Below, in pieces: positions 1 through 7,339 of a DNA stretch of 15,139 nt. The DNA lies in the NCBI GenBank assembly GCA_030652635.1, contig JAUSPW010000616.1:1-15139 (forward strand), read 5' to 3'. The notes under the pieces were generated by a model. It was not told the DNA's origin. It saw only the letters and a list, made by a program, of their open reading frames with translations, and made no database searches. Source of the stretch: Pseudohongiella sp. Its GTDB lineage: Bacteria; Pseudomonadota; Gammaproteobacteria; Pseudomonadales; Pseudohongiellaceae. A program made the translations under genes and the position numbers. How positions within the stretch are numbered: the first letter of the stretch is position 1; every line of letters starts with the position of its first letter.

Positions 1-719
1 TGTTGATAACGGGTGTCTGAGTTAATAAGAAGGTCTCTTATACTGCTGAAACGCTCTGAGTAGAGTTCAGACATTTTTGTTTCAGTGCGTTCGATTTGTT
101 GGTTATCCAGCAGGACAATTCTCGGGCTGCGGCAAACGCCATCTCTAATCGCTTGTTCCAGCCCATAAACATAGTCCCTGACCAACTCTCCCTCAGAAGA
201 CGAATATCGCCCCAATGCGACCAACCCGTCGTCTGTGCGCCACGGAGTTCCGGAGAGCGCGAGTGTAAACGCAGCTTTTGTTTGAATTTTGTCCGCAATG
301 TGCTGCCCCCAAATGTTTCCTGATAGAGCTTCTTCGCTGGCACAGTGATGAATTTCATCGAATATCACCAGTACCCGATACTGGTTAAACAATGACCAGA
401 AACGTTCGTCTTTAAAAGTCATGGATTGGTAGGTGTACACGCCTCCCAGGGATCCCAATTGACCGTCGAAGGTAGCTCCAAATATGGCCTCCAGTGTTCG
501 GGTAAAGGAGTTCACCACTTGAATCGTGGGCGCAAAGCAGATGACGAGATCGATTTCGCCATCGATATGAAGGCGCTTCGCTAGTTCTGATGACATCCAG
601 GTTTTTCCTGCGCCAGGGGTGGCTTGGCAAAAGAAATGCTTGGCGCCGCTCCGGTAGTGGCTCAGCGCGGCACCTATGCAAGAGGACTGCCAAGCTCTCA
701 ACCCGGCGGTTGCAGTCAT
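1..719 (-). CDS. Superfamily 2 DEAD/DEAH-box helicase, partial (N-terminal 239 aa)
   Basis: A frame opens at ATG 719-717 and stays open to the left edge. It encodes the first 239 residues of a superfamily 2 helicase or translocase of the SSL2/ResIII-like type. Visible motifs are a Q-motif-like LRAWQ (7-11), Walker A ATPGAGKT (33-40), motif II FDEIHH (120-125) and motif III SGTPWR (156-161). The second RecA domain lies outside the window. The start is set by the motif order and by an ATGA overlap with the stop of the upstream 194-aa gene, which suggests translational coupling. Families with this core unwind or translocate on nucleic acid with ATP and are common in restriction and other defence systems. 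Nuclease or other partners would lie further left. The helicase call is firm; its role in defence is inferred from context. Confidence 0.88.
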   Translation of the reverse strand, partial: MTATAGLRAWQSSCIGAALSHYRSGAKHFFCQATPGAGKTWMSSELAKRLHIDGEIDLVICFAPTIQVVNSFTRTLEAIFGATFDGQLGSLGGVYTYQSMTFKDERFWSLFNQYRVLVIFDEIHHCASEEALSGNIWGQHIADKIQTKAAFTLALSGTPWRTDDGLVALGRYSSSEGELVRDYVYGLEQAIRDGVCRSPRIVLLDNQQIERTETKMSELYSERFSSIRDLLINSDTRYQ

Positions 720-1300
720 AGCTGTTCTTCCAGAACTCTAACTGTGTGCTCCAAAGCCCTTAGTTGCCCCATCAGGTTTAGGCTTTTGTCCCTGGATGAA
801 TGGTAGGTGGTCTCTAGTTTTTCGCGCAAAAAAGGGTGTTCGGCTAAAAGAGATTTGTACGTCTCAGCCTCCCCGAGGCTCGAAATGAAGTCCATTCGGA
901 CCGACTTAAGTTTGGCCTCAATTTCATGGAGTGAACTTTCTGTTGGTGTAAGATTCGAATTGCGATCTGTTATCAGAGTTTCAGTATCTGATTCAACAGG
1001 TAATTTTGGCCTGAATGCGGGTTCAGTTAAGTTCAGTGTGATTGCCCTTGGTATCTCCTGCACATGATATTCAACATTTCGGCTCATAGGTGCGCCGCGC
1101 CTGACCACCCAACCAATTCGAACCATACGTCCGACCTGCTTATAAAGATATCGCCGGACAAGTGGTGCGGACAGCGAGGAATCGATGGTTATACGGCGCA
1201 TATACTCCGAGCGTAATGTCGTGATCGTGAAGAATGAAAAGCGAGGCAATTGGACTATTTCACCTAGAACCCGATCCAGAGCAAAAATACGTTCCTTCAT
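716..1300 (-). CDS. Hypothetical 194-aa protein with winged-helix-like N-terminus and helical C-terminus
   Basis: I do not recognise a named family. Residues about 40-82 (RRYLYKQVGRMVRIGWVV followed by a turn and a YHV strand) look like a winged helix with a beta wing, which would suggest DNA binding. Residues about 120-194 are rich in Glu, Lys, Leu and Arg with heptad-like spacing, consistent with a helical hairpin or coiled coil for oligomerisation or partner binding. The gene is first in a minus-strand operon. Its stop overlaps the helicase start by four bases (ATGA), so the two proteins are probably made in fixed proportion and work together. The region upstream holds a good sigma-70-like promoter covered by a C-box-like operator. 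The ATG at 1300 has only a weak GTGAG ribosome-binding site about 7 bases upstream. Domain ideas are by eye and uncertain. Confidence 0.75.
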   Translation of the reverse strand: MKERIFALDRVLGEIVQLPRFSFFTITTLRSEYMRRITIDSSLSAPLVRRYLYKQVGRMVRIGWVVRRGAPMSRNVEYHVQEIPRAITLNLTEPAFRPKLPVESDTETLITDRNSNLTPTESSLHEIEAKLKSVRMDFISSLGEAETYKSLLAEHPFLREKLETTYHSSRDKSLNLMGQLRALEHTVRVLEEQL

Positions 1301-1338
1301 ACAAGACTCACAGGGTTAATCAAAATGTTCATAAATGA

Positions 1339-1366
1339 GGATTATAGTCCGTGGTCTTATAGTCCG
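1339..1366. promoter_or_regulatory. C-box-like tandem operator for the controller protein
   Basis: The 10-base word TTATAGTCCG occurs twice, at 1342-1351 and 1357-1366, with a 15-bp period. Extended, the sites read GGATTATAGTC (1339-1349) and GTCTTATAGTC (1354-1364), separated by CGTG. This closely matches the C-box layout known from PvuII-type restriction-modification controllers: two imperfect GACT-N3-AGTC palindromes separated by CGTG-like bases. The site lies immediately upstream of a gene for a C-protein-like XRE regulator and within the best promoter of the divergent operon, so it could control both directions. The repeat is directly visible; the C-box identity rests on remembered consensus. 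Confidence 0.75.
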
Positions 1367-1369
1367 CAA
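1341..1369 (-). promoter_or_regulatory. Promoter for the 194-aa/helicase operon
   Basis: On the minus strand a perfect TATAAT (1346-1341) lies 17 bp downstream of TTGCGG (1369-1364), a good sigma-70 geometry. Transcription would start near 1334, about 34 bases before the ATG at 1300. The two C-box-like sites occupy the -35 to -10 interval, so bound regulator would be expected to block polymerase here. This is inference from geometry only. Confidence 0.6.
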
Positions 1370-1386
1370 TAGATGATATTTGTCAG

Positions 1387-1608
1387 ATGGACCTGGCATT
1401 ATTATTAGGTAAAAGAATTCGTTTGCTACGAAAAGCGGCGGGGTTTTCTCAGGAGGGCCTTGCCCTTGCATGTGGTTTGGATCGCAGCTATTTGGGGAGA
1501 ATAGAGAGGGGCGAGGTGAATATTACTGTCATGACTTTATATCAGATCGCAGAGGTTATCGGCTGCGATGGAAAAGATCTTTTGCCTGAAAACGATCACA
1601 GGCCCTAG
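1387..1608 (+). CDS. C-protein-like XRE-family transcriptional regulator (73 aa)
   Basis: This is a complete single-domain HTH_XRE protein. The helix-turn-helix runs from about residue 18 to 45, with SQEGLALACGLDRSYLGRIE as turn and recognition helix. RSYLGRIERGEVNIT is the hallmark stretch of restriction-modification controller (C) proteins such as C.PvuII and C.AhdI, which are about 75-85 aa dimers. Directly upstream are two C-box-like sites, the operator of such proteins. A possible -10 (GATATT, 1375-1380) sits six bases before the ATG and no ribosome-binding site is visible, so the transcript may be leaderless, as is known for several C genes. No restriction or methyltransferase gene is seen nearby; the divergent operon encodes a helicase instead. 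Autoregulation and control of the divergent operon are inferred. Confidence 0.88.
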   Translation: MDLALLLGKRIRLLRKAAGFSQEGLALACGLDRSYLGRIERGEVNITVMTLYQIAEVIGCDGKDLLPENDHRP

Positions 1609-1740
1609 CACTTAAAATTGTCTAAACTGCCGCTCTAGTCTCTAGTTTTGCCTGCTGCACATTGAATCCACTATTTCATTGGAGCGTCTGAGCGTAACTC
1701 CCATAAATACTTGCTGATAAATTCTATTGGGATAGACGTA

Positions 1741-2160
1741 TCATTTAAGGTTGTGCAGCGTGTCCTGGGTAATCGGAAGTGGTTTTTCGAGTTGGCTTTT
1801 CGTTAACCCGTGGTCCATAGCATTCTTTTGCCAAACAATCAATCTATGGAATATGCGCTGGTTCTCGAGCTCTAGAGCTTTTATTTTGGCTTGCAATTGC
1901 TGAATTTTTTCGGCGGCTTTAGCAAGCGAGCTGGGCTTCCGCGAGAGTGGTATGTTGCCCGCCCGAAGCTGTTCTTTTTTTTGTTGAAATCGAACTTTCA
2001 AGCGACTATGGTTTCTTAAGGTGCGCTCAGTTGGAGCTTGGCTATGTAACTTTTTGAAGCGTTCGAGAACACGGCCCCAAGTTAGACCTCCGTAAATCTC
2101 TGGTTCCCATGTATCAATTATTGTAAATAGAGATTCAAGATGTTTCTCTCCTAGGTGCAT
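1741..2160 (-). CDS. Small basic/coiled-coil accessory protein of the recombinase operon (139 aa)
   Basis: This is the last gene of the recombinase operon, starting two bases after the stop of the 707-aa recombinase. The N-terminal half (about 26-65) contains an HTH-like stretch with PTERTLRNHSRLKVRF and many basic residues, suggesting DNA binding. Residues about 78-115 (KAAEKIQQLQAKIKALELEN) form a strong predicted coiled coil. In size, position and architecture it resembles TnpC of Tn554, a small accessory protein encoded after two tyrosine recombinases that influences transposition. A match to the small member of Gamma-Mobile-Trio elements (GmtX) is also possible; I cannot tell which by eye. 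It probably bridges or orients the recombinases at the element ends, but this is inferred from context. Confidence 0.75.
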   Translation of the reverse strand: MHLGEKHLESLFTIIDTWEPEIYGGLTWGRVLERFKKLHSQAPTERTLRNHSRLKVRFQQKKEQLRAGNIPLSRKPSSLAKAAEKIQQLQAKIKALELENQRIFHRLIVWQKNAMDHGLTKSQLEKPLPITQDTLHNLK

Positions 2161-2162
2161 TT

Positions 2163-4286
2163 TTAATCCTCGTCGCCAAAACCAAGTAGCAGTTCATCTA
2201 TAACAGTATGAATCTCTTTAGTAGCATTGACTATGCCATTAATTGATCCATTTTCGATGATGGGTAGTTTGCGAACCACTCCAATATTAGCTTTGGTTTG
2301 ATTGTGAGTTTGCGCAATTTCTAGTTGGTTTTTGACAAGTTGCTCCGCAGCAAGTCGCGCTCTCTCAAGCAGTCCTGCCTTTGGCGTCTGGTGTGGTGAA
2401 AGGATCACAAGGTCGCCCTCTGCGAGAGGTGAATTATCTCCTAATATTTCAACAAGTGATGAAAGGACTTCTGAACGTGTTTCAAATCGCAAAGCCGCCC
2501 TTTTGTCCCGATTTGATTTAGCAAGGTCAAGAAATAAGTTGGCTTGTTCCAGCTCCTCTTTCAGATTTTTGAGCGTCCGTTTATCACCTTTGCAGTGCAA
2601 GTTTTCCGGGCACATGACGCAGTCCATGCTTCGTAAGCAAGGGCTCTCTACATAGTTGTGAATGCAACTGCCTAAGGGATGATTGAATGTGAAGCCACCA
2701 TAGCTATTACCAATCAGTTCAAAACGCATTCCGAGATTCTTTCGAGTCATTGGAATGCGGTGATTAATATGTTCTAAGCGCTCCTCTGGCGACAGGTGTT
2801 TCGATTTATAGTCCCCATTTAAAATAAGATTGCGTCGTTGCTCCCCTGTAGTGTGATTGTATACCTTACCTTGACCGAAATTCTTTCGGTGGCTCCACAT
2901 GTTGACGTCGAACTCGCTCATTCCGCCCAAGCGGGCAGCGGTATTAACCATGTGTCGAAAGGCGTGGGTGTTGCAGGACTCAACATCGAAATCTATAGAT
3001 TCTTGCCCAATACGTTCAAAGAAGCCTTTGGCAAGAAGTGGTTCGCCTGTCCATGAATTCCTTCCGCGCTTCGTTCTTAGCCAATCCCGAAAATTTGATT
3101 TAGTGATAATATCCACACGATTACTTATCGTGTGCTTAATCGTATTCGTTTGGTATCTGAGAGTCACAAACATTGCATCACTGTAACGTAATCTAAGTTT
3201 TGGCTCATACCAAGGCCAGCCTGCAGGTAATCGGTTCTCCTCTTTAGCTTTTTGATATTCCTTTTCATTAAAAGTTGGATGCTCACTATCCCAAGTGCGC
3301 AGCAAGGCGCGGGCATCACCAGTCACATGAGTAAGGCGAGCTACAGCTTCTTCAATTACGGATTCAAAAGTACCAGAGGGAGTATAAGGAACCCATTTCA
3401 CATGAGTCATGTCTGTTTTGTCTGAATACCAGTGAAAGCCGAGCACTTCAATATGATTACTTTCCTTCCGTCGGATAAGGCAATTTACGGGAAGGTTTTT
3501 AATAATCTCTTGGTAACGACACGGCGTCAAGCTGAGGATGGCAAGAACACATGACACAATGACGTTGCGTGTATCCTCATCTAGATATGAGGGGTCTTCA
3601 CCTTTGGTAATCCATGGCTGATTGGAAAAATAAGTCGCAGATGCAACTATTGCCTGCATATTAGGCAATTTATTTGAAATATTGCTGCCAAGCATTCTTG
3701 AGGATTGATTGTATTCTCTCTGGCTCTTTCTGTATGCGGCATCTACCCAATTCTTAACGGAAACAGAAGTAACAATTTCTAGATTTACTAATGCAATTCT
3801 TCCTAGTTCTGGAGAAACTGATGCCCGGGAAGAACAACTGTCCGCCGCGAGCTGAGTGGCGCAATTTAAGTCAGATGCCTTTAGGTGTGCAAAATTTGCG
3901 ACGCCGTTCACGGAGCGCTGTCGTAGAGTAAATTCTATCAACAGTAATGAGCGGAGCAGAGCGGAATATGTTGTGCTACTTTTGTTTGGGTTTGTAAGAA
4001 CATAATGAAGAATGAGTGCCTGAATCTCGCTGAATGTTTTATCAGGTAGCGCCATGATTGGCGGCAATTCAAGGCTTGAAGAGCCAAGGAATTTTGACAT
4101 TTCGAACTTCATAAAACGGCCGACTCCCCGCCAACGGAAGTCCCCCCACCTCCACGGAAGAAATTGAGCGCTGATAGGATTTTCCAAAGGCTCTTGCATA
4201 AGCTTTTGGTAGTGAACTACCAGTGCGTCCAAAACATCTTGGCGCTTAAGTATCGATGAGTTCAGGAATGGTAGAACCCTACTCAC
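2163..4286 (-). CDS. Tyrosine recombinase/integrase, large (707 aa), third of trio
   Basis: This is a long phage-integrase-fold enzyme that would cut and rejoin DNA through a tyrosine. Catalytic residues are all present: Arg I R257 in LTPCRYQEI, a beta-hairpin Lys near 290 (WYSDKTD), the box II HxxR as H441 and R444 (THAFRH), H466 in WSHRK and nucleophile Y476 (KVYNH). After the catalytic domain, residues 541-565 hold five cysteines (541, 550, 556, 559, 565), probably a zinc-binding module. The tail is long and helical. A length of 707 aa is about twice that of a simple integrase and similar to TnpB of Tn554 or integrase GmtZ of Gamma-Mobile-Trio elements. Its start overlaps the end of the 539-aa recombinase by 8 bp. 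No inactivating change is seen. Confidence 0.88.
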   Translation of the reverse strand: MSRVLPFLNSSILKRQDVLDALVVHYQKLMQEPLENPISAQFLPWRWGDFRWRGVGRFMKFEMSKFLGSSSLELPPIMALPDKTFSEIQALILHYVLTNPNKSSTTYSALLRSLLLIEFTLRQRSVNGVANFAHLKASDLNCATQLAADSCSSRASVSPELGRIALVNLEIVTSVSVKNWVDAAYRKSQREYNQSSRMLGSNISNKLPNMQAIVASATYFSNQPWITKGEDPSYLDEDTRNVIVSCVLAILSLTPCRYQEIIKNLPVNCLIRRKESNHIEVLGFHWYSDKTDMTHVKWVPYTPSGTFESVIEEAVARLTHVTGDARALLRTWDSEHPTFNEKEYQKAKEENRLPAGWPWYEPKLRLRYSDAMFVTLRYQTNTIKHTISNRVDIITKSNFRDWLRTKRGRNSWTGEPLLAKGFFERIGQESIDFDVESCNTHAFRHMVNTAARLGGMSEFDVNMWSHRKNFGQGKVYNHTTGEQRRNLILNGDYKSKHLSPEERLEHINHRIPMTRKNLGMRFELIGNSYGGFTFNHPLGSCIHNYVESPCLRSMDCVMCPENLHCKGDKRTLKNLKEELEQANLFLDLAKSNRDKRAALRFETRSEVLSSLVEILGDNSPLAEGDLVILSPHQTPKAGLLERARLAAEQLVKNQLEIAQTHNQTKANIGVVRKLPIIENGSINGIVNATKEIHTVIDELLLGFGDED

Positions 4287-5898
4287 TTGTATAATCCTCT
4301 TTTGTAATCGCTACCGTTTTTGGAATTTCATTCAGCATTTGAAGGCGCTGTTGGTCTGCTACATATCTGCGCTCTAAAACGGCTAGCATAATCGTATACC
4401 AGTTCTCGATTAGACGATTGTCTCCAATCTCCTTTGCAGCCTGAATTTGGGATTCAACATATTCCTGGACTGCAGCATGGTTGCCGAACGGATTTGGTTG
4501 GAACAACTCGCATTCATAGCAAGCAATAGGATAATTCTCTGAGCAAAACGCCTCTCTACCGCAATGACCTACATTATGGGTGCCATTTTTTGTGTAAAGT
4601 TTTATTACTTGCTCAGAGTCCTCAATACTCGCTCCGGAAAAAATATTTGCCAATGCTCCAAGTGTATCTTCCACTTGGCGACCGATCTTGATCGCTCGAA
4701 CTGGCAAGTTATCAACATATTCAGCAGCAGTTCTGTTGTCTGAATGATCGAGAGAGTCAGCTATTTCTTCAATTGATGCACCGCTTAAAGCTAAGTTAGT
4801 GGCCCTTGTATGCCTGAATCGTTTAGCATTGATACTGAGCGGAGCACCGGTATAGTCCGATAAGATTGTAATATACTTGCCAAGTCTCCTTATTGTTCCA
4901 GCCAAAGATGCGCCAGTTTGGTGAAGGCGATCAGAATGTAGGAAATCCTCAATAGGCAAACGTTCTTTCTCACCTTTAGTAAATCTTTGACCTATTAATG
5001 AAATATTGGATGGCATAAAGATTGGAAGGAAATATGAAAGCTCTTCAGTAATATCTATATTTAGGGATTGCTTGATTATTCCTACATAATCTTCTCTGAG
5101 TTTCACCAAGTCATCCCAAATCTCAAAATCTGACGCAATTGGCGTCGAATTAAATTGGCTTCTAAATCTTTGCCCTGCTTTTTTGGCTACGGGCGCGTTA
5201 TATATGACGAACTCCCTGCAATCACCATGCCCTAAGCTCATCGTTTCTCTCGAGAAATCTATGAATTTGGACTGAGCTATTTGGATAGGTCGCTTACCTG
5301 TTATTAGGACCAATGTTGAAGCCACTCTTATATTTTGCGGGATATGTCCCAGATGGGATTCACGTACTAGCTGGTAGAGAAGCTGCATACGTTCCGACTC
5401 AGTAAATGAGCGAGAACCTTCAAATCGATCGGGGTGAAGACGAATACGTTTTCCACGGTATTGCTTAACGAGACTGAGCACGCCATCCTCGAACGCTTCG
5501 CCATAGCCATATTCGATAGCGCTTAAAACGAGCCTACGTATATTAGTCTTGGTTTCGTCATTTGTCTTGGATGCAAACCACTCGAGAAGATTCCGCACAT
5601 CGATACCAGAATCGAAGAATTCATCTGATTTAGAAAAAAGCTTAGCGAATGACTTCAGCGTGGAAATATCACTTCGAATGGAGGTGTGCTGATATTTTGT
5701 TGCTCGCTCTGCGAGAGTCCTAAGCAAAGCCTCCTTTTGTGCGGGTGGCCATTTTTTAAAATCAGGTATAGCTAGTCCCTTTAGATCAGTGTGGGACAAA
5801 ATCCATCGACGGCTATAGATATTGAATGTGCCGGCTTCTTTCGATGCGTAAAAAAGTCTTTCTAGCGAGTGTTCTTCTTTACTGGCAATTGTAGTCAT
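4279..5898 (-). CDS. Tyrosine recombinase/integrase (539 aa), second of trio
   Basis: This is a tyrosine recombinase with recognisable but divergent catalytic motifs. Arg I is R203 in ITGKRPIQIAQ, box II reads NAKRFRHTRAT with R362 as Arg II, H385 lies in LDHSDNRT and the nucleophile is Y394 in AAEYVDN. At the place of the usual first His of HxxR there is a lysine (K359), a notable deviation. After the catalytic domain comes a cysteine cluster (C446, C452, C460, C463) with a CYEC pair, probably a zinc knuckle. A helical C-terminus of about 75 residues follows. The ATG at 5898 lies inside the 3' end of the first recombinase gene (20-bp overlap), so translation is probably coupled. The enzyme probably works together with its two neighbours on the element ends, as inferred for other multi-recombinase elements. 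Confidence 0.87.
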   Translation of the reverse strand: MTTIASKEEHSLERLFYASKEAGTFNIYSRRWILSHTDLKGLAIPDFKKWPPAQKEALLRTLAERATKYQHTSIRSDISTLKSFAKLFSKSDEFFDSGIDVRNLLEWFASKTNDETKTNIRRLVLSAIEYGYGEAFEDGVLSLVKQYRGKRIRLHPDRFEGSRSFTESERMQLLYQLVRESHLGHIPQNIRVASTLVLITGKRPIQIAQSKFIDFSRETMSLGHGDCREFVIYNAPVAKKAGQRFRSQFNSTPIASDFEIWDDLVKLREDYVGIIKQSLNIDITEELSYFLPIFMPSNISLIGQRFTKGEKERLPIEDFLHSDRLHQTGASLAGTIRRLGKYITILSDYTGAPLSINAKRFRHTRATNLALSGASIEEIADSLDHSDNRTAAEYVDNLPVRAIKIGRQVEDTLGALANIFSGASIEDSEQVIKLYTKNGTHNVGHCGREAFCSENYPIACYECELFQPNPFGNHAAVQEYVESQIQAAKEIGDNRLIENWYTIMLAVLERRYVADQQRLQMLNEIPKTVAITKEDYTSE

Positions 5899-7207
5899 GA
5901 TGAATCTCTCGCTGAATTGCCTCCAGTGCTAAATCCATTTGCTCCATAAGTATGGACTGCTCGCGCGCTGCAGTCTCGAACATTTGGTCTTTCAAAAACT
6001 GTTTCGCATAATGACGAACTGAAGGCGAATTTTCATTTGCCCATCCAAATTTTAGAATTAGTTGTTCTACAAAATCTCCCCATTTAAGGCCCAGTTTTTT
6101 CTGAGCAGTACAAAAACGCCATGTGGCAGTATGCCGTAATACATGTGGTGTCAGATTAATTCCTGTTGTATCTCTTATTTTATCAGTTATGGGAGTGATT
6201 GAAGACAAAGGTACTCCAACCTTGTGATTGCTTAGTGATACAAATAGATATTGAGTTTGGGATGATTCCGGAATGATGTTACGTACTTCTGTTACGTATA
6301 AGTTCAGAGCTTTGAAGGCGCTTTCTGAAAGAGGAACCTCTCGCTCGTCTCGTTTCGAGCTTGGCTGGTTTATTCGAGGATCGTCTTTAGACCCTTGCCT
6401 GCGTCTTACTTTTAAACCCTTTGCGCCCATTTTTGCGAAGATAATATCTTGAAGTTTCAGGCTAAGAAGTTCTCCAGAACGGAGGCCCGTATCCAACAAC
6501 ACACAAATAATTGCAAAGTTTCTGATGCGTGTTTTCAAGCCTTGCCAAGGGTTTAGTGGATTGCTGGGGCTTGCCAATTCTAGTATTGCGCGCGTGTCCG
6601 AATTGCTGAGGGATTTTGGTTTGTCGAAAGTGGTGTTAGGCTCAATCGATTTCATTCTAGAAAGTATTTCTACGACCCGATTCCCTGCGGCGGCAATCGC
6701 CTCTCGTTCTATGATCGTGGTTTTGTTATTTTGATCTGACAAATAATCGCTCAGCCATGCAATGTAGCGACCAGCATAATCAAGTCTGTCGTTGTAGGTG
6801 CTGGGATTTATTTGTTTAGGTTTTTCTTCAAGTTGCTGCCAGACATTGGAGGCTCTCTGTCTAGCAGATACAGTTTTCACAACACTTGGCGGCTTGGGTG
6901 AATCGACAGGCAGTTCCCGTATGCTGGACCTAAGCAGGGTAGCGAGGGTGTCGATCTCATTTCTTGTGAAGCCTCTTCCAGAAGATATCCTTGATTCGAT
7001 GTCAATATCTCGCATTAACGACCATCGGTAGAGGTAGATAATAGCCCTTAGGTGCGACTTCAATGTCGAGTGAGAGCAACCCCTAGCCCTCAATTGGCTA
7101 GAAGTATAAAGAGTGGGCCAAAATTCAGGTAGCCCCGTTTCGGAATCCACAATGGTGGAATTACGTTGGCCGCTAGGTTCAATGTAGTTCCGAATAACCA
7201 CCATCAT
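5879..7207 (-). CDS. Tyrosine recombinase/integrase (442 aa), first of trio, next to ssrA
   Basis: This is a classical tyrosine recombinase with an N-terminal SAM-like core-binding part (to about residue 190) and a C-terminal catalytic domain. Counting from ATG 7207, the residues are R243 (DTGLRSGELL), K274 region, H355-R358 (PHVLRHTATW), W389 in place of the last His (FGWANEN) and nucleophile Y400 (VRHYAKQF). Trp at that position is known in active members. ATG 7207 is chosen because AGGA lies five bases upstream. An in-frame TTG at 7228 would add seven residues but has no ribosome-binding site, and a second ATG follows at 7204. It is the first gene of the recombinase operon, about 145 bp from the ssrA 3' end, and is the most likely enzyme for site choice at ssrA. 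Confidence 0.88.
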   Translation of the reverse strand: MMVVIRNYIEPSGQRNSTIVDSETGLPEFWPTLYTSSQLRARGCSHSTLKSHLRAIIYLYRWSLMRDIDIESRISSGRGFTRNEIDTLATLLRSSIRELPVDSPKPPSVVKTVSARQRASNVWQQLEEKPKQINPSTYNDRLDYAGRYIAWLSDYLSDQNNKTTIIEREAIAAAGNRVVEILSRMKSIEPNTTFDKPKSLSNSDTRAILELASPSNPLNPWQGLKTRIRNFAIICVLLDTGLRSGELLSLKLQDIIFAKMGAKGLKVRRRQGSKDDPRINQPSSKRDEREVPLSESAFKALNLYVTEVRNIIPESSQTQYLFVSLSNHKVGVPLSSITPITDKIRDTTGINLTPHVLRHTATWRFCTAQKKLGLKWGDFVEQLILKFGWANENSPSVRHYAKQFLKDQMFETAAREQSILMEQMDLALEAIQREIHHDYNCQ

Positions 7208-7240
7208 CAATTTCCTAAAAAATCTCAACTTAAGATATTG

Positions 7241-7270
7241 ATACTACTTGCATAAGAAAAAAGCAAGCAA
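7241..7270 (-). promoter_or_regulatory. Candidate promoter of the recombinase operon
   Basis: On the minus strand TTGCTT (7270-7265) and TAGTAT (7246-7241) are separated by 18 bp, placing a start near 7234 and about 27 bases before the recombinase ATG. The -35 lies in one arm of a hairpin, so hairpin and promoter share bases. Moderate matches only. Confidence 0.35.
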
Positions 7271-7295
7271 TTTCCGATCTAAATTTGCTTGCTTT
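7257..7295 (-). terminator. Intrinsic terminator-like hairpin downstream of ssrA
   Basis: Perfect 11-bp arms AAAGCAAGCAA (7260-7270) and TTGCTTGCTTT (7285-7295) flank a 14-base loop. On the minus strand the stem is followed by six T residues (7262-7257), partly overlapping the stem end. This could terminate ssrA transcription and insulate the recombinase operon. The stem is only moderately GC-rich. Equal-length inverted arms are also what a tyrosine recombinase binding site would look like, so a role in the attachment site is the main alternative. Confidence 0.5.
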
Positions 7296-7339
7296 AACCT
7301 TAATTACAGTGGGTTAGGTTTAATATTTCCTTTTATACT

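Noticed and set aside
38..693. Minus-strand frames 38-358 and 412-693 and plus-strand frame 96-323
   Set aside because: They are shadows of the helicase, whose own frame has intact motifs throughout and no stop in the window.
1609..1740. Possible small gene or terminator between the convergent regulator and recombinase genes
   Set aside because: No convincing frame with a ribosome-binding site and no strong hairpin with a T-run was found.
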